From an uncultured Bacteroidota bacterium (GTDB taxonomy: Bacteria > Bacteroidota > Bacteroidia > Flavobacteriales > Flavobacteriaceae): a DNA stretch of 64,000 bases. The notes below the pieces were generated by a model. That model saw only the letters and a list, made by a program, of their open reading frames with translations, ran no database searches and was not told where the DNA came from. The translations under genes were made by a program, and so were the position numbers. Shown in pieces: positions 1 through 9,518 of the stretch. The stretch lies in NCBI GenBank assembly GCA_902550325.1, contig CACCYT010000003.1, forward strand, positions 37,283 to 101,282. The letters run 5' to 3'. Position 1 is the stretch's first letter; each line of letters opens with the position of its first letter.

Positions 1-119
1 AAAATATAAAAGATCTACAAACAAAATCATCATTTGTAAAAATCTCTAAAGCTGGTTTAGATGAAAGTCACCCACACAATATAACCATTACGAAAGAGTC
101 CCCAAATTATTCTAGATAA
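1..119 (+). CDS. guaB: IMP dehydrogenase, C-terminal end only (gene starts before the window)
   Basis: The third forward frame is open from the window edge to a TAA at 117-119. It encodes about 38 residues ending in [22 protein letters not shown]. This ESHPH..xITKE(S/A)PNY tail is the usual C-terminus of bacterial IMP dehydrogenase, which oxidises IMP to XMP in guanine nucleotide synthesis in the cytoplasm. Only the last few percent of a protein of about 490 residues is present, so catalytic residues cannot be checked. The next gene begins 1 base after the stop, so the two are probably co-transcribed. The identification rests on the tail motif recalled from the family. Confidence 0.8.
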   Translation, partial: NIKDLQTKSSFVKISKAGLDESHPHNITITKESPNYSR

Positions 120-120
120 A

Positions 121-885
121 TTGAGACTGCTATTCTTTTTTATATTGTTGATTGCTTGTGATATTAAGAATGTTAAAGATGATTCTGTAATTGCTAAGGT
201 TGGAGATTATGAACTTAGGAACAGTGATTTGATAAACGTACTACCAACCAATATTAGTGAAATTGACTCAACTCAATTAGTAGAAAAATATATAAGTAAC
301 TGGATAATCAACAAATCCCTATTTGATAAGGCTGAAATAAATCTCACTGAATCAGAAATAAATGAAATAAAAAATAGCACCAACAAGTATTACGAGGAAC
401 TTATTATTGATAAATACAGGTCTAAGTTGCTTATTAACAATTATGACACAATAATAGACTATGATGAAATTCAAAACTATTATGATAGTAACCTTGGTAA
501 TTTTCTTCTTTCAAACGACATAGTTAAAGCTAGATACATAAAGTTGAACAATAAAAACTATAATATCAGAGAAATTAAGCGAAGGTTCAGAAGGTTTAAT
601 TCTGATGATAAAATATTTTTTGATTCAATCTCAATTCAAATTTCAAATTATTTTCTCTTAGACTCAATTTGGATTAACGCTGATTTGTTTTTTAAAAAGA
701 TTCCAACTCTAACCCAAGATGAAATTAAAAGAATTGTTAAAAACAATTTATATTTTGTTAAAGAGGACTCTTTGGATGTATATTTGATTAAAGTTAATGA
801 TAAAAAAAATGATGTCAGAAGTTTCCCCTATCGATTATATCCAGGATCGTTTGTCAGAAATTTTACTGAACAAGAAAAAAATTAA
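121..885 (+). CDS. Lipoprotein resembling a SurA/PpiC chaperone domain, no parvulin core
   Basis: A 254-residue protein starting at a TTG immediately after guaB; no ATG lies between the upstream in-frame stop and this codon. The N-terminus has a short hydrophobic stretch ending in LLIAC, a lipoprotein signal with the modified Cys near residue 13. The next part (VIAKVGDYELRNSDL, then a helical region with EKYISNWIINKSLF) is like the N-terminal chaperone domain of SurA/PpiC proteins. I cannot see a parvulin PPIase signature such as the G.L/G..F..F..A...L pattern, so it is probably a membrane-anchored folding helper rather than an isomerase. It sits 35 bases before surA and probably shares its operon. 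Family assignment is moderate; exact function unknown. Confidence 0.75.
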   Translation: MRLLFFFILLIACDIKNVKDDSVIAKVGDYELRNSDLINVLPTNISEIDSTQLVEKYISNWIINKSLFDKAEINLTESEINEIKNSTNKYYEELIIDKYRSKLLINNYDTIIDYDEIQNYYDSNLGNFLLSNDIVKARYIKLNNKNYNIREIKRRFRRFNSDDKIFFDSISIQISNYFLLDSIWINADLFFKKIPTLTQDEIKRIVKNNLYFVKEDSLDVYLIKVNDKKNDVRSFPYRLYPGSFVRNFTEQEKN

Positions 886-920
886 ATATTTAAAAAAAAT
901 TGAAAAAGAACTCTTAGAAA

Positions 921-2303
921 ATGAATAAACTATTAACGATGTATAATAAAGTTGTTTTATTGTTTTTTACGCTTTTTACACTATTTCTTCATTCACAAAA
1001 TGATGATTCTTTCAAAAAGATAAAAATTGATGGTGTTGCAGCTGTAGTTGGTGATTTTGTTATTTTGGATTCAGACATTGATAAGACTTTAATTGACCTT
1101 CAATCTCAAGGTGTTTCAACTGAAAATCTTGATAGATGTAATTTGTTGGGAAAATTGATGGAAGATAAACTTTACGCACATCATGCTGAACAAGATAGTT
1201 TGGAAGTTGATAATCAACAAATTCAAAGTTATGTTGATCAAAGTATTGAATATTTCACATCACAATTAGGCAGTATAGAAAAAGTATTAGAATATTATAA
1301 AAGGAAGGATGAGCAAGCATTCAGACAAGAGCTGTTTGAAATCAATAAAGTAAATCAGTTAGCTCAGTTAATGCAAACTACCATTATTGACGAAATTGAA
1401 ATCACCCCTGAAGAGGTAAAAAGTTTTTTTGATAATATACCAAGATATGACTTACCAATTTTTGGGGCTGAACTTGAGATCTCACAAATTATTGTTAAGC
1501 CTGAGGTTAGTGATGATGATAAACAAAAAATTATTGATAGGCTGGAATCTATTAAAAATGATGTTGTTGTAAATGGCTCAAGTTTTGCCACAAAAGCAAT
1601 TTTATATTCTCAAGACCCAGGAACTAGACCAATGGGAGGTAAGTTAACGCTAGATAGAAAAAGACCTAGAACTGTTAAAGAATTTAGAGATGTTGCCTAC
1701 AGGCTTAAACAGGGTCAAGTTTCAGACCCATTTGAAACAGAATTTGGTTGGCATATTTTAAAAATTGAAAAAATAAGAGGACAAGAAATAGACATAAGAC
1801 ACATACTATTAATTCCAGAAGTTTCAAACTATGCATTAATTGAAGCAAAAAATAAAATCGATCTTATAAGAAAAAGAATTGTTGATAATGAATTGTCATT
1901 TGAGGAAGCAGCAATGTCATTTTCTGATGAAGAAACTACAAAAAATAATGGTGGAGTTTTAATCAACCCAACAACTGGCGATACAAGGTTTGAATTAACC
2001 AAAATTGACCCTGTTTTGTACAACCAAATCCAAAGGCTAAAAGATAATGAAATTTCGGCACCATTATTGGAAGAAGATCGTACAGGAAATAAGAGTTATA
2101 AATTGATAAAAATTAGTAATAGATTTGATGAACATGTCGCTGATTATTCCAAAGATTTTTTAAAGATTAAAGATCTCGCCATGAAAGAAAAACAACTCGG
2201 TACTATTCAAAAGTGGATGAACGAAAAGATTGAAGAAACTTATATTTCCGTTAATCAAGATAGTAGAGATTGTAATTTTTCCAATAAATGGTTAAAAAAA
2301 TAG
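921..2303 (+). CDS. surA: Periplasmic peptidyl-prolyl isomerase/chaperone SurA
   Basis: A 460-residue protein with a signal peptide (hydrophobic core VVLLFFTLFTLFLHS) and the AVVGDFVILDSDID opening typical of SurA. The N-terminal helical chaperone region covers about 30-180. Two parvulin domains follow, about 183-285 (ending GQVSDPFETEFGWHILKIE) and 292-395 (beginning RHILLIPE). SurA keeps outer-membrane proteins unfolded and guides them to the BAM complex. The first parvulin copy carries the clear GQVS.P.....GWHI.K motif; the second is more divergent. An ATG at 939 is an alternative start that would shorten the signal peptide by six residues. The end overlaps the next gene by 16 bases, suggesting coupled translation. 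Confidence 0.93.
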   Translation: MNKLLTMYNKVVLLFFTLFTLFLHSQNDDSFKKIKIDGVAAVVGDFVILDSDIDKTLIDLQSQGVSTENLDRCNLLGKLMEDKLYAHHAEQDSLEVDNQQIQSYVDQSIEYFTSQLGSIEKVLEYYKRKDEQAFRQELFEINKVNQLAQLMQTTIIDEIEITPEEVKSFFDNIPRYDLPIFGAELEISQIIVKPEVSDDDKQKIIDRLESIKNDVVVNGSSFATKAILYSQDPGTRPMGGKLTLDRKRPRTVKEFRDVAYRLKQGQVSDPFETEFGWHILKIEKIRGQEIDIRHILLIPEVSNYALIEAKNKIDLIRKRIVDNELSFEEAAMSFSDEETTKNNGGVLINPTTGDTRFELTKIDPVLYNQIQRLKDNEISAPLLEEDRTGNKSYKLIKISNRFDEHVADYSKDFLKIKDLAMKEKQLGTIQKWMNEKIEETYISVNQDSRDCNFSNKWLKK

Positions 2304-5300
2304 TTTCAGTTTTAGTTTCCACAAGACTAACTGCATTTCTTTTTTTATTTTTTTCGGCTTCCATGGCTGTAGGTACTTTTGTTGAAAGTAAACACGGAAC
2401 TGATGCTGCTAAAATCTTAATCTATAATGCTAGGTGGTTTGAATTCATTATACTAATATTTCTAGTAAATTTTATTTTTAATATAAAAAGATATAGTCTT
2501 TTGAGACGTGAAAAACTTGGAATACTTCTACTTCATTTATCATGGATACTTATTATAATAGGCGCAGGTGTAACCAGATATATTGGCTATGAGGGTGTAA
2601 TGCCAATTAGAGAGGGCACGACTACTAATCAATTTTTATCCTCAGATACCTATCTAACGGTTCTAGTAGATGGAGAATTAAATGGGTCACAGCAGAGAAA
2701 AGAGTTTGAAAGCAAGGTTCTCTTCTCGGAATACAAAGACAAAAGCTTAATAAAATCAAAATTCTTTAAAGGTCAAAATTTCAGATTCGGCAATCAAATA
2801 TTTAACGTAGATTTTATTGATTACACAGAAAATGTAGATTATCAGGTTGTTGAGTCTGGATCAGGCTCAAAGTTCATTAAACTTGTGGAAGCTTCCAGCG
2901 GTGATAGACATGATCATTACATTGAATCTGGACAGGTAACCAATCTTCATGGAACCCTAATCGCTTTCAATAATTTTACTATTGGTGCAATCAACTTTAG
3001 TGATGAAAATGGTGTTCTTAAAATTCAAGCCCCCTTCGAAGGATCATACATGCGAATGATTGATCAAAAGAGAGGTACAGTTATTACAGGTGAAGTCCAA
3101 GATTTAGAGCTAAGATCACTGTACCAAATTGGAGGGTTTCAATTTGTTATACCCGATGGTATAGTTAGAGGGGCATATCAGATTGTAAAAAATGAAACAG
3201 AAGAAACCAATCAAAATTTATTACGACTAAAATTTTCACACTCTGATAACTCAAAAGAAATTAATTTATTGGGTGGTAGGGGAGTGACAGATAATTACGA
3301 AAGGTTTTCATTGGGCGAATTGGATTTCTCAGTTAAATACGGATCATTAATTTCGGAATTGCCATTCTCGATAAAACTTAATGATTTCATAGCTGAGAAA
3401 TATCCTGGAACTGAAAAAAGTTACAGTAGTTTTATGAGTAAAATATCTGTAGAGGAAAACGAAAATTCTTTCGATTATGATATATACATGAATAATATTC
3501 TCAACCACCAGGGTTATAGATTTTTTCAAGCTTCTTTTGATCCAGACGAACTTGGTACAATCTTATCTGTTAATAAAGATTTTTATGGCACCTTCTTAAC
3601 ATATGTAGGATACATAATTCTTTACATAAGTTTATTAACAATTATGTTTTATGGAAGAACTCGGTTTAAAGACGTTGCTAGGAGATTAAACAACCTAACA
3701 AACAAGAGATTAACAATTATTTTCTTTTTAGTTATACCAGCGATGGTTTTTTCTCAGCACAGTAATCATACAACAAATACAGCTATACCTGACTCATTAA
3801 CAAAAAAATTTATTGTAAATGAAAGTCACTCAAGTAAATTTGGTCAATTATTAATTCAGGATTCTGGGGGCAGAATGAAACCAATCAATACATTTTCCTC
3901 AGAATTGCTAAGAAAAGTTAGCAAATCTGATAGGTTTCAATCAATGAACTCTGATCAGGTGTTATTGTCAATTTTCAGAAATCCTTTAGCATGGTATTCA
4001 GAACCAATTATTTATTTAAAAAGAGGAAACGATAGTATCAGATCTATTTTAAATATTCCAAAAGATCAAAAATATGCTGCTTTTATGGATTTTTTTGATT
4101 TTACAGGAAAATACAAGTTGGCCCCTTTTTTAGAAGATGCTTATAAGTCCTCATTGCCCAACCAGTTTGAAAAAGACTTTATTGAGTCTGACCGTAAAGT
4201 AAATCTTATGTACTCTGCTCTGGAGGGAGATATTTTAAAAATATTCCCAATACCCCTCGATCAAAATAATAAATGGATTGCACCAAATGAATCAAGTGAT
4301 TATTATTTTGAAGAGTTCAAAGATTCGTTATTCATAAATAACATAATTCCACTATACTTAAGATCTCTTGATACAGGTGTTTCAACAAGTAATTATGCAG
4401 ATGCAAATCAACTTCTTGAAAGTATAAAAGGTTATCAATTCAAATATGCATCAGATATAATTCCCTCTGATAAAAAAATACAAGCTGAAATATTATATAA
4501 CAAGTACGATATTTTCAGAAATCTATTTCTTTATTATTTTCTCGCCGGTTTACTTTTTTTTCTATTCATTATACTAAACATCTTCTCTGAAAATAAATTG
4601 ATAAATAATTTTATGAAATATATTTTCATAATTTTTCGATCATCAATTGTTGTATTATTTATAGCCCATACTTTTGGATTGATTGCTAGGTGGTATATTT
4701 CTGGTCACGCTCCATGGGGAGATGCATATGAATCAATGATTTACGTAGCCTGGGCTACAATGGGTATTGGACTTCTTTTTATAAAGAAATCAGATTTGAC
4801 ACTTGCCTCAACTTCTTTTGTCACATCAATGATTTTGATGATAGCTCATTGGAATTGGATGGATCCGTCAATAGCAAATTTAGTTCCAGTTTTAAATAGT
4901 TACTGGCTAATGATACATGTATCTGTGATTGTTGGAAGTTATGGACCATTTGCCTTGTCAATGATACTAGGTTTTGTCTCTTTGCTTTTAATTGTTTTTA
5001 TCACAAAATCTAATAAGGAAAAAATTAAAAACCAAATCTCTGAACTCACGATGATAAACGAATTGTCTGTAACTGTTGGGTTAATAATGTTAACAATCGG
5101 TAACTTTTTAGGTGGAATGTGGGCTAATGAGAGTTGGGGAAGATATTGGGGTTGGGATCCAAAAGAAACATGGGCTCTGATAAGTATTCTGATATATGCT
5201 TTTATTCTACACATGAGATTGATTCCTAAACTTAGAGGAAAATGGTTATTTAATCTAATGACAATCTTAGCATTTGCGAGTATTGTTATGACATACTTTG

Positions 5301-5446
5301 GAGTTAATTTTTATTTGGTTGGATTACATTCATATGCCTCAGGTGATAAAGTAATAACACCCAACTTTGTCTATTGGAGTATTTTTATCGTGTTGACTTT
5401 AGCTACTTTGTCGAGATATAAATTTGTTAGATATCTTAAAAAATAA
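2288..5446 (+). CDS. ccsA: Fused cytochrome c biogenesis protein ResB-CcsA (CcsBA)
   Basis: A 1052-residue membrane protein of System II cytochrome c maturation, which exports haem and attaches it to apocytochrome c. The N-terminal part (about 1-460) is ResB-like: membrane segments near 10-30, 50-65 and 75-95, a long periplasmic domain, then a helix at about 438-456 (TYVGYIILYISLLTIMFY). A second periplasmic stretch follows (about 490-750). The C-terminal 300 residues are CcsA-like with many membrane helices and the tryptophan-rich haem-binding WWD motif (WANESWGRYWGWDPKETW, about residues 943-960). His residues flanking this region (AHTFGL, GLHSYA) fit the haem ligands. The fused form is usual in Bacteroidetes. 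It overlaps surA, so it is likely in the same operon. Confidence 0.93.
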   Translation: MVKKIVSVLVSTRLTAFLFLFFSASMAVGTFVESKHGTDAAKILIYNARWFEFIILIFLVNFIFNIKRYSLLRREKLGILLLHLSWILIIIGAGVTRYIGYEGVMPIREGTTTNQFLSSDTYLTVLVDGELNGSQQRKEFESKVLFSEYKDKSLIKSKFFKGQNFRFGNQIFNVDFIDYTENVDYQVVESGSGSKFIKLVEASSGDRHDHYIESGQVTNLHGTLIAFNNFTIGAINFSDENGVLKIQAPFEGSYMRMIDQKRGTVITGEVQDLELRSLYQIGGFQFVIPDGIVRGAYQIVKNETEETNQNLLRLKFSHSDNSKEINLLGGRGVTDNYERFSLGELDFSVKYGSLISELPFSIKLNDFIAEKYPGTEKSYSSFMSKISVEENENSFDYDIYMNNILNHQGYRFFQASFDPDELGTILSVNKDFYGTFLTYVGYIILYISLLTIMFYGRTRFKDVARRLNNLTNKRLTIIFFLVIPAMVFSQHSNHTTNTAIPDSLTKKFIVNESHSSKFGQLLIQDSGGRMKPINTFSSELLRKVSKSDRFQSMNSDQVLLSIFRNPLAWYSEPIIYLKRGNDSIRSILNIPKDQKYAAFMDFFDFTGKYKLAPFLEDAYKSSLPNQFEKDFIESDRKVNLMYSALEGDILKIFPIPLDQNNKWIAPNESSDYYFEEFKDSLFINNIIPLYLRSLDTGVSTSNYADANQLLESIKGYQFKYASDIIPSDKKIQAEILYNKYDIFRNLFLYYFLAGLLFFLFIILNIFSENKLINNFMKYIFIIFRSSIVVLFIAHTFGLIARWYISGHAPWGDAYESMIYVAWATMGIGLLFIKKSDLTLASTSFVTSMILMIAHWNWMDPSIANLVPVLNSYWLMIHVSVIVGSYGPFALSMILGFVSLLLIVFITKSNKEKIKNQISELTMINELSVTVGLIMLTIGNFLGGMWANESWGRYWGWDPKETWALISILIYAFILHMRLIPKLRGKWLFNLMTILAFASIVMTYFGVNFYLVGLHSYASGDKVITPNFVYWSIFIVLTLATLSRYKFVRYLKK

Positions 5447-5480
5447 TTTTTGGAATTATATTTGATCTTTAAGTTTTAGT

Positions 5481-6089
5481 ATGAGACTATTTATTTTGTT
5501 TTTTTTCTTTATTAGCTACAGCTATTCGCAGGTAGAAAGTAGTAATAGGAAAATTGAGTTACCACCTCCATCCAAAAAGACCCTAATTCCACCCGTTACA
5601 AAGCAAAACCCCAATGCCTTTACGATATTAAAAAATCCAAACAACCCTCAAAAATCTATTATGGAGCAGGATAGCGAATTTTTCGCTGACCCAGGAAAAA
5701 AATATTTAAAAAAACTAAAGATTGATGAAAATAAAAAAAATCCGAATGAATACTTAGGAGACGCTTACTTAGGTGATGTATCAACTGTTTCCAAAAAAGC
5801 AAATATTGTTTGTAGAGATTTTGAATATATGGACGGTGATCGTGTTTCAATTTTAGTTAATGATGAAGTGATCGTTGAAAATCTAACATTAACATATGAT
5901 TTTAGGGGAATAAACTTAAAATTGAAAGAAGGATTTAACAAGATTGATTTTGTAGCGTTAAACCAAGGATCATCCGGACCTAACACTGCTGAACTAAGAA
6001 TTTACGATGATTCAGAAAACCTGTTGTCCGCTAACCAATGGAATTTAGCAACTGGTTCCACTGCAACCCTAATAATTGTTAAAAAGTAA
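5481..6089 (+). CDS. Secreted protein of unknown function
   Basis: 202 residues beginning with a signal peptide (MRLFILFFFFISYSYS). A proline/lysine-rich low-complexity stretch (about 22-60) is followed by a probable beta-rich domain from about 108 to the end (SILVNDEVIVENLTLTYDF, NKIDFVALNQGSSGPNTAEL). I do not recognise a named family. It starts 34 bases after the ccsBA gene on the same strand and ends 2 bases before the convergent minus-strand nitronate monooxygenase gene. There is no lipobox and no obvious T9SS tail, so it is most likely periplasmic or outer-membrane associated. The position after surA and ccsBA hints at a cell-envelope role, but this is inference. Confidence 0.8.
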   Translation: MRLFILFFFFISYSYSQVESSNRKIELPPPSKKTLIPPVTKQNPNAFTILKNPNNPQKSIMEQDSEFFADPGKKYLKKLKIDENKKNPNEYLGDAYLGDVSTVSKKANIVCRDFEYMDGDRVSILVNDEVIVENLTLTYDFRGINLKLKEGFNKIDFVALNQGSSGPNTAELRIYDDSENLLSANQWNLATGSTATLIIVKK

Positions 6090-6091
6090 TT

Positions 6092-7066
6092 TTAGAATCT
6101 ATCTAAAAGTTCAGACTGCTTTCTTATTGAGCTAACAAATTCACTTTTGAGTTTTTCAACCAATTCCTGAACACTTGGACAATCATTTATGCTTGTAACT
6201 CCGTGTCCCGCGGACCAGATTGTTTTCCATGCCTTAGCTTCAGCCTCCGCGGCACTTAGTTCCTTACCAAAGTCAATTTTCTTTGTATTCTTCCACATTT
6301 CCTCAGTAATTCCCATTGCTTCTAGACTTGGTTTTAAAAAATTAGCATTTACACCCGATACTGCAGCAGTATATACAATATCATTAGCATCAGAATTAAT
6401 TATCATGTCTTTATATCCGTCTTCAGCAAGACTTTCTTTCGTATTTATAAATCTGGTACCCATGTATGCAAAATCTGCTCCCATTTGTAAAGCAGCAGCA
6501 GCATCAACGCCAGTACTTATGCAACCTGATAGTATTAAGGTTTTGTTAAAAACTTTTTTCACCTCAGAAATTAGTGACATAGGGTTTAAGGTGCCACCAT
6601 GTCCACCAGCCCCTGCTGAAACTAAAATTAATCCATCAACACCTGCCTCAGATGCTTTTTCCGCGTGTCTTTTTTTGATTATATCATGATAAACTAACCC
6701 ACCATATGAGTGAACAGCTCCAACAAGCTGTGAGACTGCTCCTAATGAAGTTATCACTATTGGAACTTTATGTTTTACACAAATTTTTAAATCTGCACGT
6801 ATTCTAGGGTTTGTATTGTGAACAATTAAATTAACTCCAAATGGAGCTGCTTTCTTTCCTGTTTCTTTCTCAAATTCAGAAAGTTCATCTTTAATTTGTA
6901 TTACCCATTGTTCAAATCCTTCAGTAGTTCTATGATTTAAAGCAGGAAAAGTTCCTACGATTCCATTCTTGCAACATTCTATTACCAATTTTGGACCAGA
7001 GATTAAAAATAAGGGCGCAGCTATAATTGGAATTGATAGGTCATTGTAGAAATTAGGTTTGCTCAT
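6092..7066 (-). CDS. Nitronate monooxygenase / 2-nitropropane dioxygenase family flavoprotein
   Basis: Taking ATG at 7066 (MSKPNFYNDLSIPIIAAPLF) gives 324 residues; a longer reading from 7132 would overlap the preceding gene by 56 bases and adds a non-conserved extension. The fold is a FMN-binding TIM barrel: PIIAAPLFLISGP at the start, the FMN-phosphate loop region LILVSAGAGGHGG, and GADFAYMGTRF near the C-terminal third. The HGG motif (His in GGHGG) is the conserved catalytic-His region of the family. Members oxidise alkyl nitronates and detoxify propionate-3-nitronate, but many have unproven substrates. It lies 10 bases after a crotonase gene in an acyl-CoA catabolic operon, so a role beside CoA-ester breakdown is possible. 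Confidence 0.88.
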   Translation of the reverse strand: MSKPNFYNDLSIPIIAAPLFLISGPKLVIECCKNGIVGTFPALNHRTTEGFEQWVIQIKDELSEFEKETGKKAAPFGVNLIVHNTNPRIRADLKICVKHKVPIVITSLGAVSQLVGAVHSYGGLVYHDIIKKRHAEKASEAGVDGLILVSAGAGGHGGTLNPMSLISEVKKVFNKTLILSGCISTGVDAAAALQMGADFAYMGTRFINTKESLAEDGYKDMIINSDANDIVYTAAVSGVNANFLKPSLEAMGITEEMWKNTKKIDFGKELSAAEAEAKAWKTIWSAGHGVTSINDCPSVQELVEKLKSEFVSSIRKQSELLDRF

Positions 7067-7076
7067 AGTTGAATTA

Positions 7077-7820
7077 TTACCATCTTGGTTTTCTTTTTTC
7101 CCGAAAGGATTTAATGCCTTCAATGAAATCATCTGATTTTTTTAATTTATGTAATTCGTCATTTAATTTACCAATGATTTTTTTATCCACATAAATATTT
7201 TGAAAAGATTTTAAACCACTAACAATAGCATTCGGTGATTTTTTGGTAATTGTTCGAACCCAATTCGATATATTTTCCTCCAAATCAATGTCATTTATTT
7301 CATCAATCACATTCATTTCTAAACAATCTAAAGCACTGACTGAGGAACCTCTTAAACACCAGTCCAATGCTTTTTTTGCTGGCATTACTTTTATTAGTGC
7401 ATCTAAAACTTGGAATGGAAATAAACCCCTATCAACCTCGGGGAGGCAAAGTTTAATATTTGATTTTGATACAACATAATTACAGCATAGAATTAGTAAA
7501 ACTCCACCGCCATATGCATCACCCTCAACAACAGCAAGTTTGGGTTTGTGTAATTGATTAAATATTTCTGAAAGAGAAATGGAATCATTACTTTCCTTAA
7601 AATCATACAAGTCTAAACCTGAACAAAAAATATTGCCAGTTGCCCTATACACAACAGCTCTAATTAAATTATTTTTATTTGCATATCTGGTGCATTTCAT
7701 CAGCTCATCAAGCATTATTGAGCCAATTGCGTTTTTTTTCTCAGGACGATTCAAAGTAATTTCAAGTACAAAGTTTTTTTCATTGACTTTTAAATGTTGG
7801 AAGTTTTTAAAATCTTTCAT
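7077..7820 (-). CDS. Enoyl-CoA hydratase/isomerase (crotonase family), possibly methylglutaconyl-CoA hydratase
   Basis: 247 residues with crotonase landmarks: LNRPEKKNAIG near the N-terminus, the oxyanion-hole segments IFCSGLDL (about 67-74) and EGDAYGGGVLL (about 99-109), the catalytic-Glu region LPEVDRGLFP and the family-typical end FREKRKPRW. It starts 6 bases after the methylcrotonyl-CoA carboxylase beta-type gene, so the natural reading is the hydration of 3-methylglutaconyl-CoA in leucine/isovalerate breakdown (LiuC role). Crotonases vary in substrate, so the specific reaction is inferred from the neighbour only. Cytoplasmic. Confidence 0.88.
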   Translation of the reverse strand: MKDFKNFQHLKVNEKNFVLEITLNRPEKKNAIGSIMLDELMKCTRYANKNNLIRAVVYRATGNIFCSGLDLYDFKESNDSISLSEIFNQLHKPKLAVVEGDAYGGGVLLILCCNYVVSKSNIKLCLPEVDRGLFPFQVLDALIKVMPAKKALDWCLRGSSVSALDCLEMNVIDEINDIDLEENISNWVRTITKKSPNAIVSGLKSFQNIYVDKKIIGKLNDELHKLKKSDDFIEGIKSFREKRKPRW

Positions 7821-7826
7821 GTTAAT

Positions 7827-9431
7827 TTACATTCTAAAAGTACCAAATGAATCACTACCTTTTATATCTTCTTTATAAATCACCTCAACACATAACCTTA
7901 AATACTCCCTTGTATTTCTTGGATCTATCACCGAATCATCCATCACATTCGAGGTGGTATGCCAAATTGATGCTTTTTTTTCAGAATCAGAAATCAAATT
8001 TTTTTTGTCACGATTCAGTTTACGTTTATCTATCTTTTTATTTGCTTTTAAAGCTGAATTTATTTTAATAATTTCCATAACACCAGCAAGTTGTTCAGCT
8101 CCCATAACCCCCGATTTTACGTTTGGATATGCAAATAAAAACCTTGGGTTAAAAGATCTTCCACACATTGCATAATTTCCTGCACCATATGAATTACCAA
8201 CCAATAATGTTATGTGTAGCACCTCACTTCCAGCAACTGCATGAATTAATTGAGATCCATGATTGATTATTCCATTTTGTTCGTGCCTTCTACCAACCAT
8301 GAATCCAGTTGTATTTTGGATAAACAAAAGTGGAATATTTGATTTATTTGCAAGTTGTATAAATTGAGTAGCCTTTTTAGCTGATTCACTAAATATGACC
8401 CCATTACTTGCAAGAATGCCTATTTTCTTATCATTTATCTTTGACCAACCACATACTAGAGTAGGACCAAAACTTTCTTTAAATTCAAAGAACTCCGAAT
8501 TATCAACAAATCTTACAATTAAATCACGAATATCGAACGGATTTTTTAAATTAAAAGGTATGATTCCTAAAATTTCATTTTTATCAAATTTTGGAGGATT
8601 AATGTCAGTATGGGAATCGAAGCTTACGTCTTTAATATTGAATTCTACAATTTTCCTTGCAATTTTAATAGCTTCATCTTCGGATTTAGCAAGAAAATCT
8701 GAAACACCAGAAATATTGCTATGCATCTTTGCACCTCCCAATTCTTCCTCATTAGACTCTTCATTTGTAGCCATTTTTACTAGGGGAGGACCAGCCAAAA
8801 AAACTTTTGCTTGATCTTGTTGCATAATGGTATAATCAGACATACCGGGGAAATATGCACCCCCTGCTGTGGCATTACCAAATACTACTGATATTGTTTG
8901 AATGCCATTTTTACTTCGAGATGACATTTCTTTAAATATTTTACCATAATTATTAAATACAGTATCCTGATCCGGAAGATTTGCTCCTCCACTTTCAACT
9001 AGATTTATAGTTGGAAGTTTATTTTCTTTTGCGATTTCGCATAGGCGAAGGTTTTTGAGACTTGTAGCATAATCGACAACACCTCCTTTTTTTGTTCCAA
9101 TATTCGCATTTATTATACAAAGTTTTTTTGAAACAAAAGCAATTCCACAAATGGTTGTCCCACCAGGGCCGAATCCATTTTCATGATTTAACCCTGCAAG
9201 TGGCATTAATTCAAGAAATGGACTATCTAAATCTATAAGTTTTTTAATTTTTTTGGTTGCTAAAGATTTACCTCTTTTTTTTGCTTGATCAAGTGCAGTT
9301 TCTGAACCTAAAATCTTTGTTTTATCTAAATTCTTATTAAGATCGTCAATTAGCTTTAACATTGCTTTTTTATTGGACTTAAAAGATGCGCTCCTGTTAT
9401 TAATTGAAGATATAAATGAGTTCATAATCAT
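7827..9431 (-). CDS. Acyl-CoA carboxylase carboxyltransferase (beta) subunit, methylcrotonyl-CoA carboxylase type
   Basis: 534 residues, the normal size for methylcrotonoyl-CoA carboxylase beta. Recognisable parts are PGGTTICGIAFVS, the carboxyltransferase loops NATAGGAYFPGMSDYTIM and FLAGPPLVKMATNEE, GNSYGAGNYAMCGR in the second half, and the characteristic C-terminal FGTFRM. It transfers carboxyl from biotin to the acyl-CoA. The biotin carboxylase/biotin carrier (alpha) partner is not in the window. The order carboxylase-crotonase-nitronate monooxygenase on one strand with 6-10 base gaps indicates an operon. A second in-frame ATG at 9425 is an equally good start. Geranyl-CoA or propionyl-CoA carboxylase beta are alternatives, less likely from the FGxFRM end. 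Confidence 0.9.
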   Translation of the reverse strand: MIMNSFISSINNRSASFKSNKKAMLKLIDDLNKNLDKTKILGSETALDQAKKRGKSLATKKIKKLIDLDSPFLELMPLAGLNHENGFGPGGTTICGIAFVSKKLCIINANIGTKKGGVVDYATSLKNLRLCEIAKENKLPTINLVESGGANLPDQDTVFNNYGKIFKEMSSRSKNGIQTISVVFGNATAGGAYFPGMSDYTIMQQDQAKVFLAGPPLVKMATNEESNEEELGGAKMHSNISGVSDFLAKSEDEAIKIARKIVEFNIKDVSFDSHTDINPPKFDKNEILGIIPFNLKNPFDIRDLIVRFVDNSEFFEFKESFGPTLVCGWSKINDKKIGILASNGVIFSESAKKATQFIQLANKSNIPLLFIQNTTGFMVGRRHEQNGIINHGSQLIHAVAGSEVLHITLLVGNSYGAGNYAMCGRSFNPRFLFAYPNVKSGVMGAEQLAGVMEIIKINSALKANKKIDKRKLNRDKKNLISDSEKKASIWHTTSNVMDDSVIDPRNTREYLRLCVEVIYKEDIKGSDSFGTFRM

Positions 9432-9518
9432 TTACTAAGATAGCTAATATATCAGTAAATTATCAACCAACAGAGTGTTATAAATTATCTCAAAAATAAA
9501 TTGTTATATTTAGCTTTT

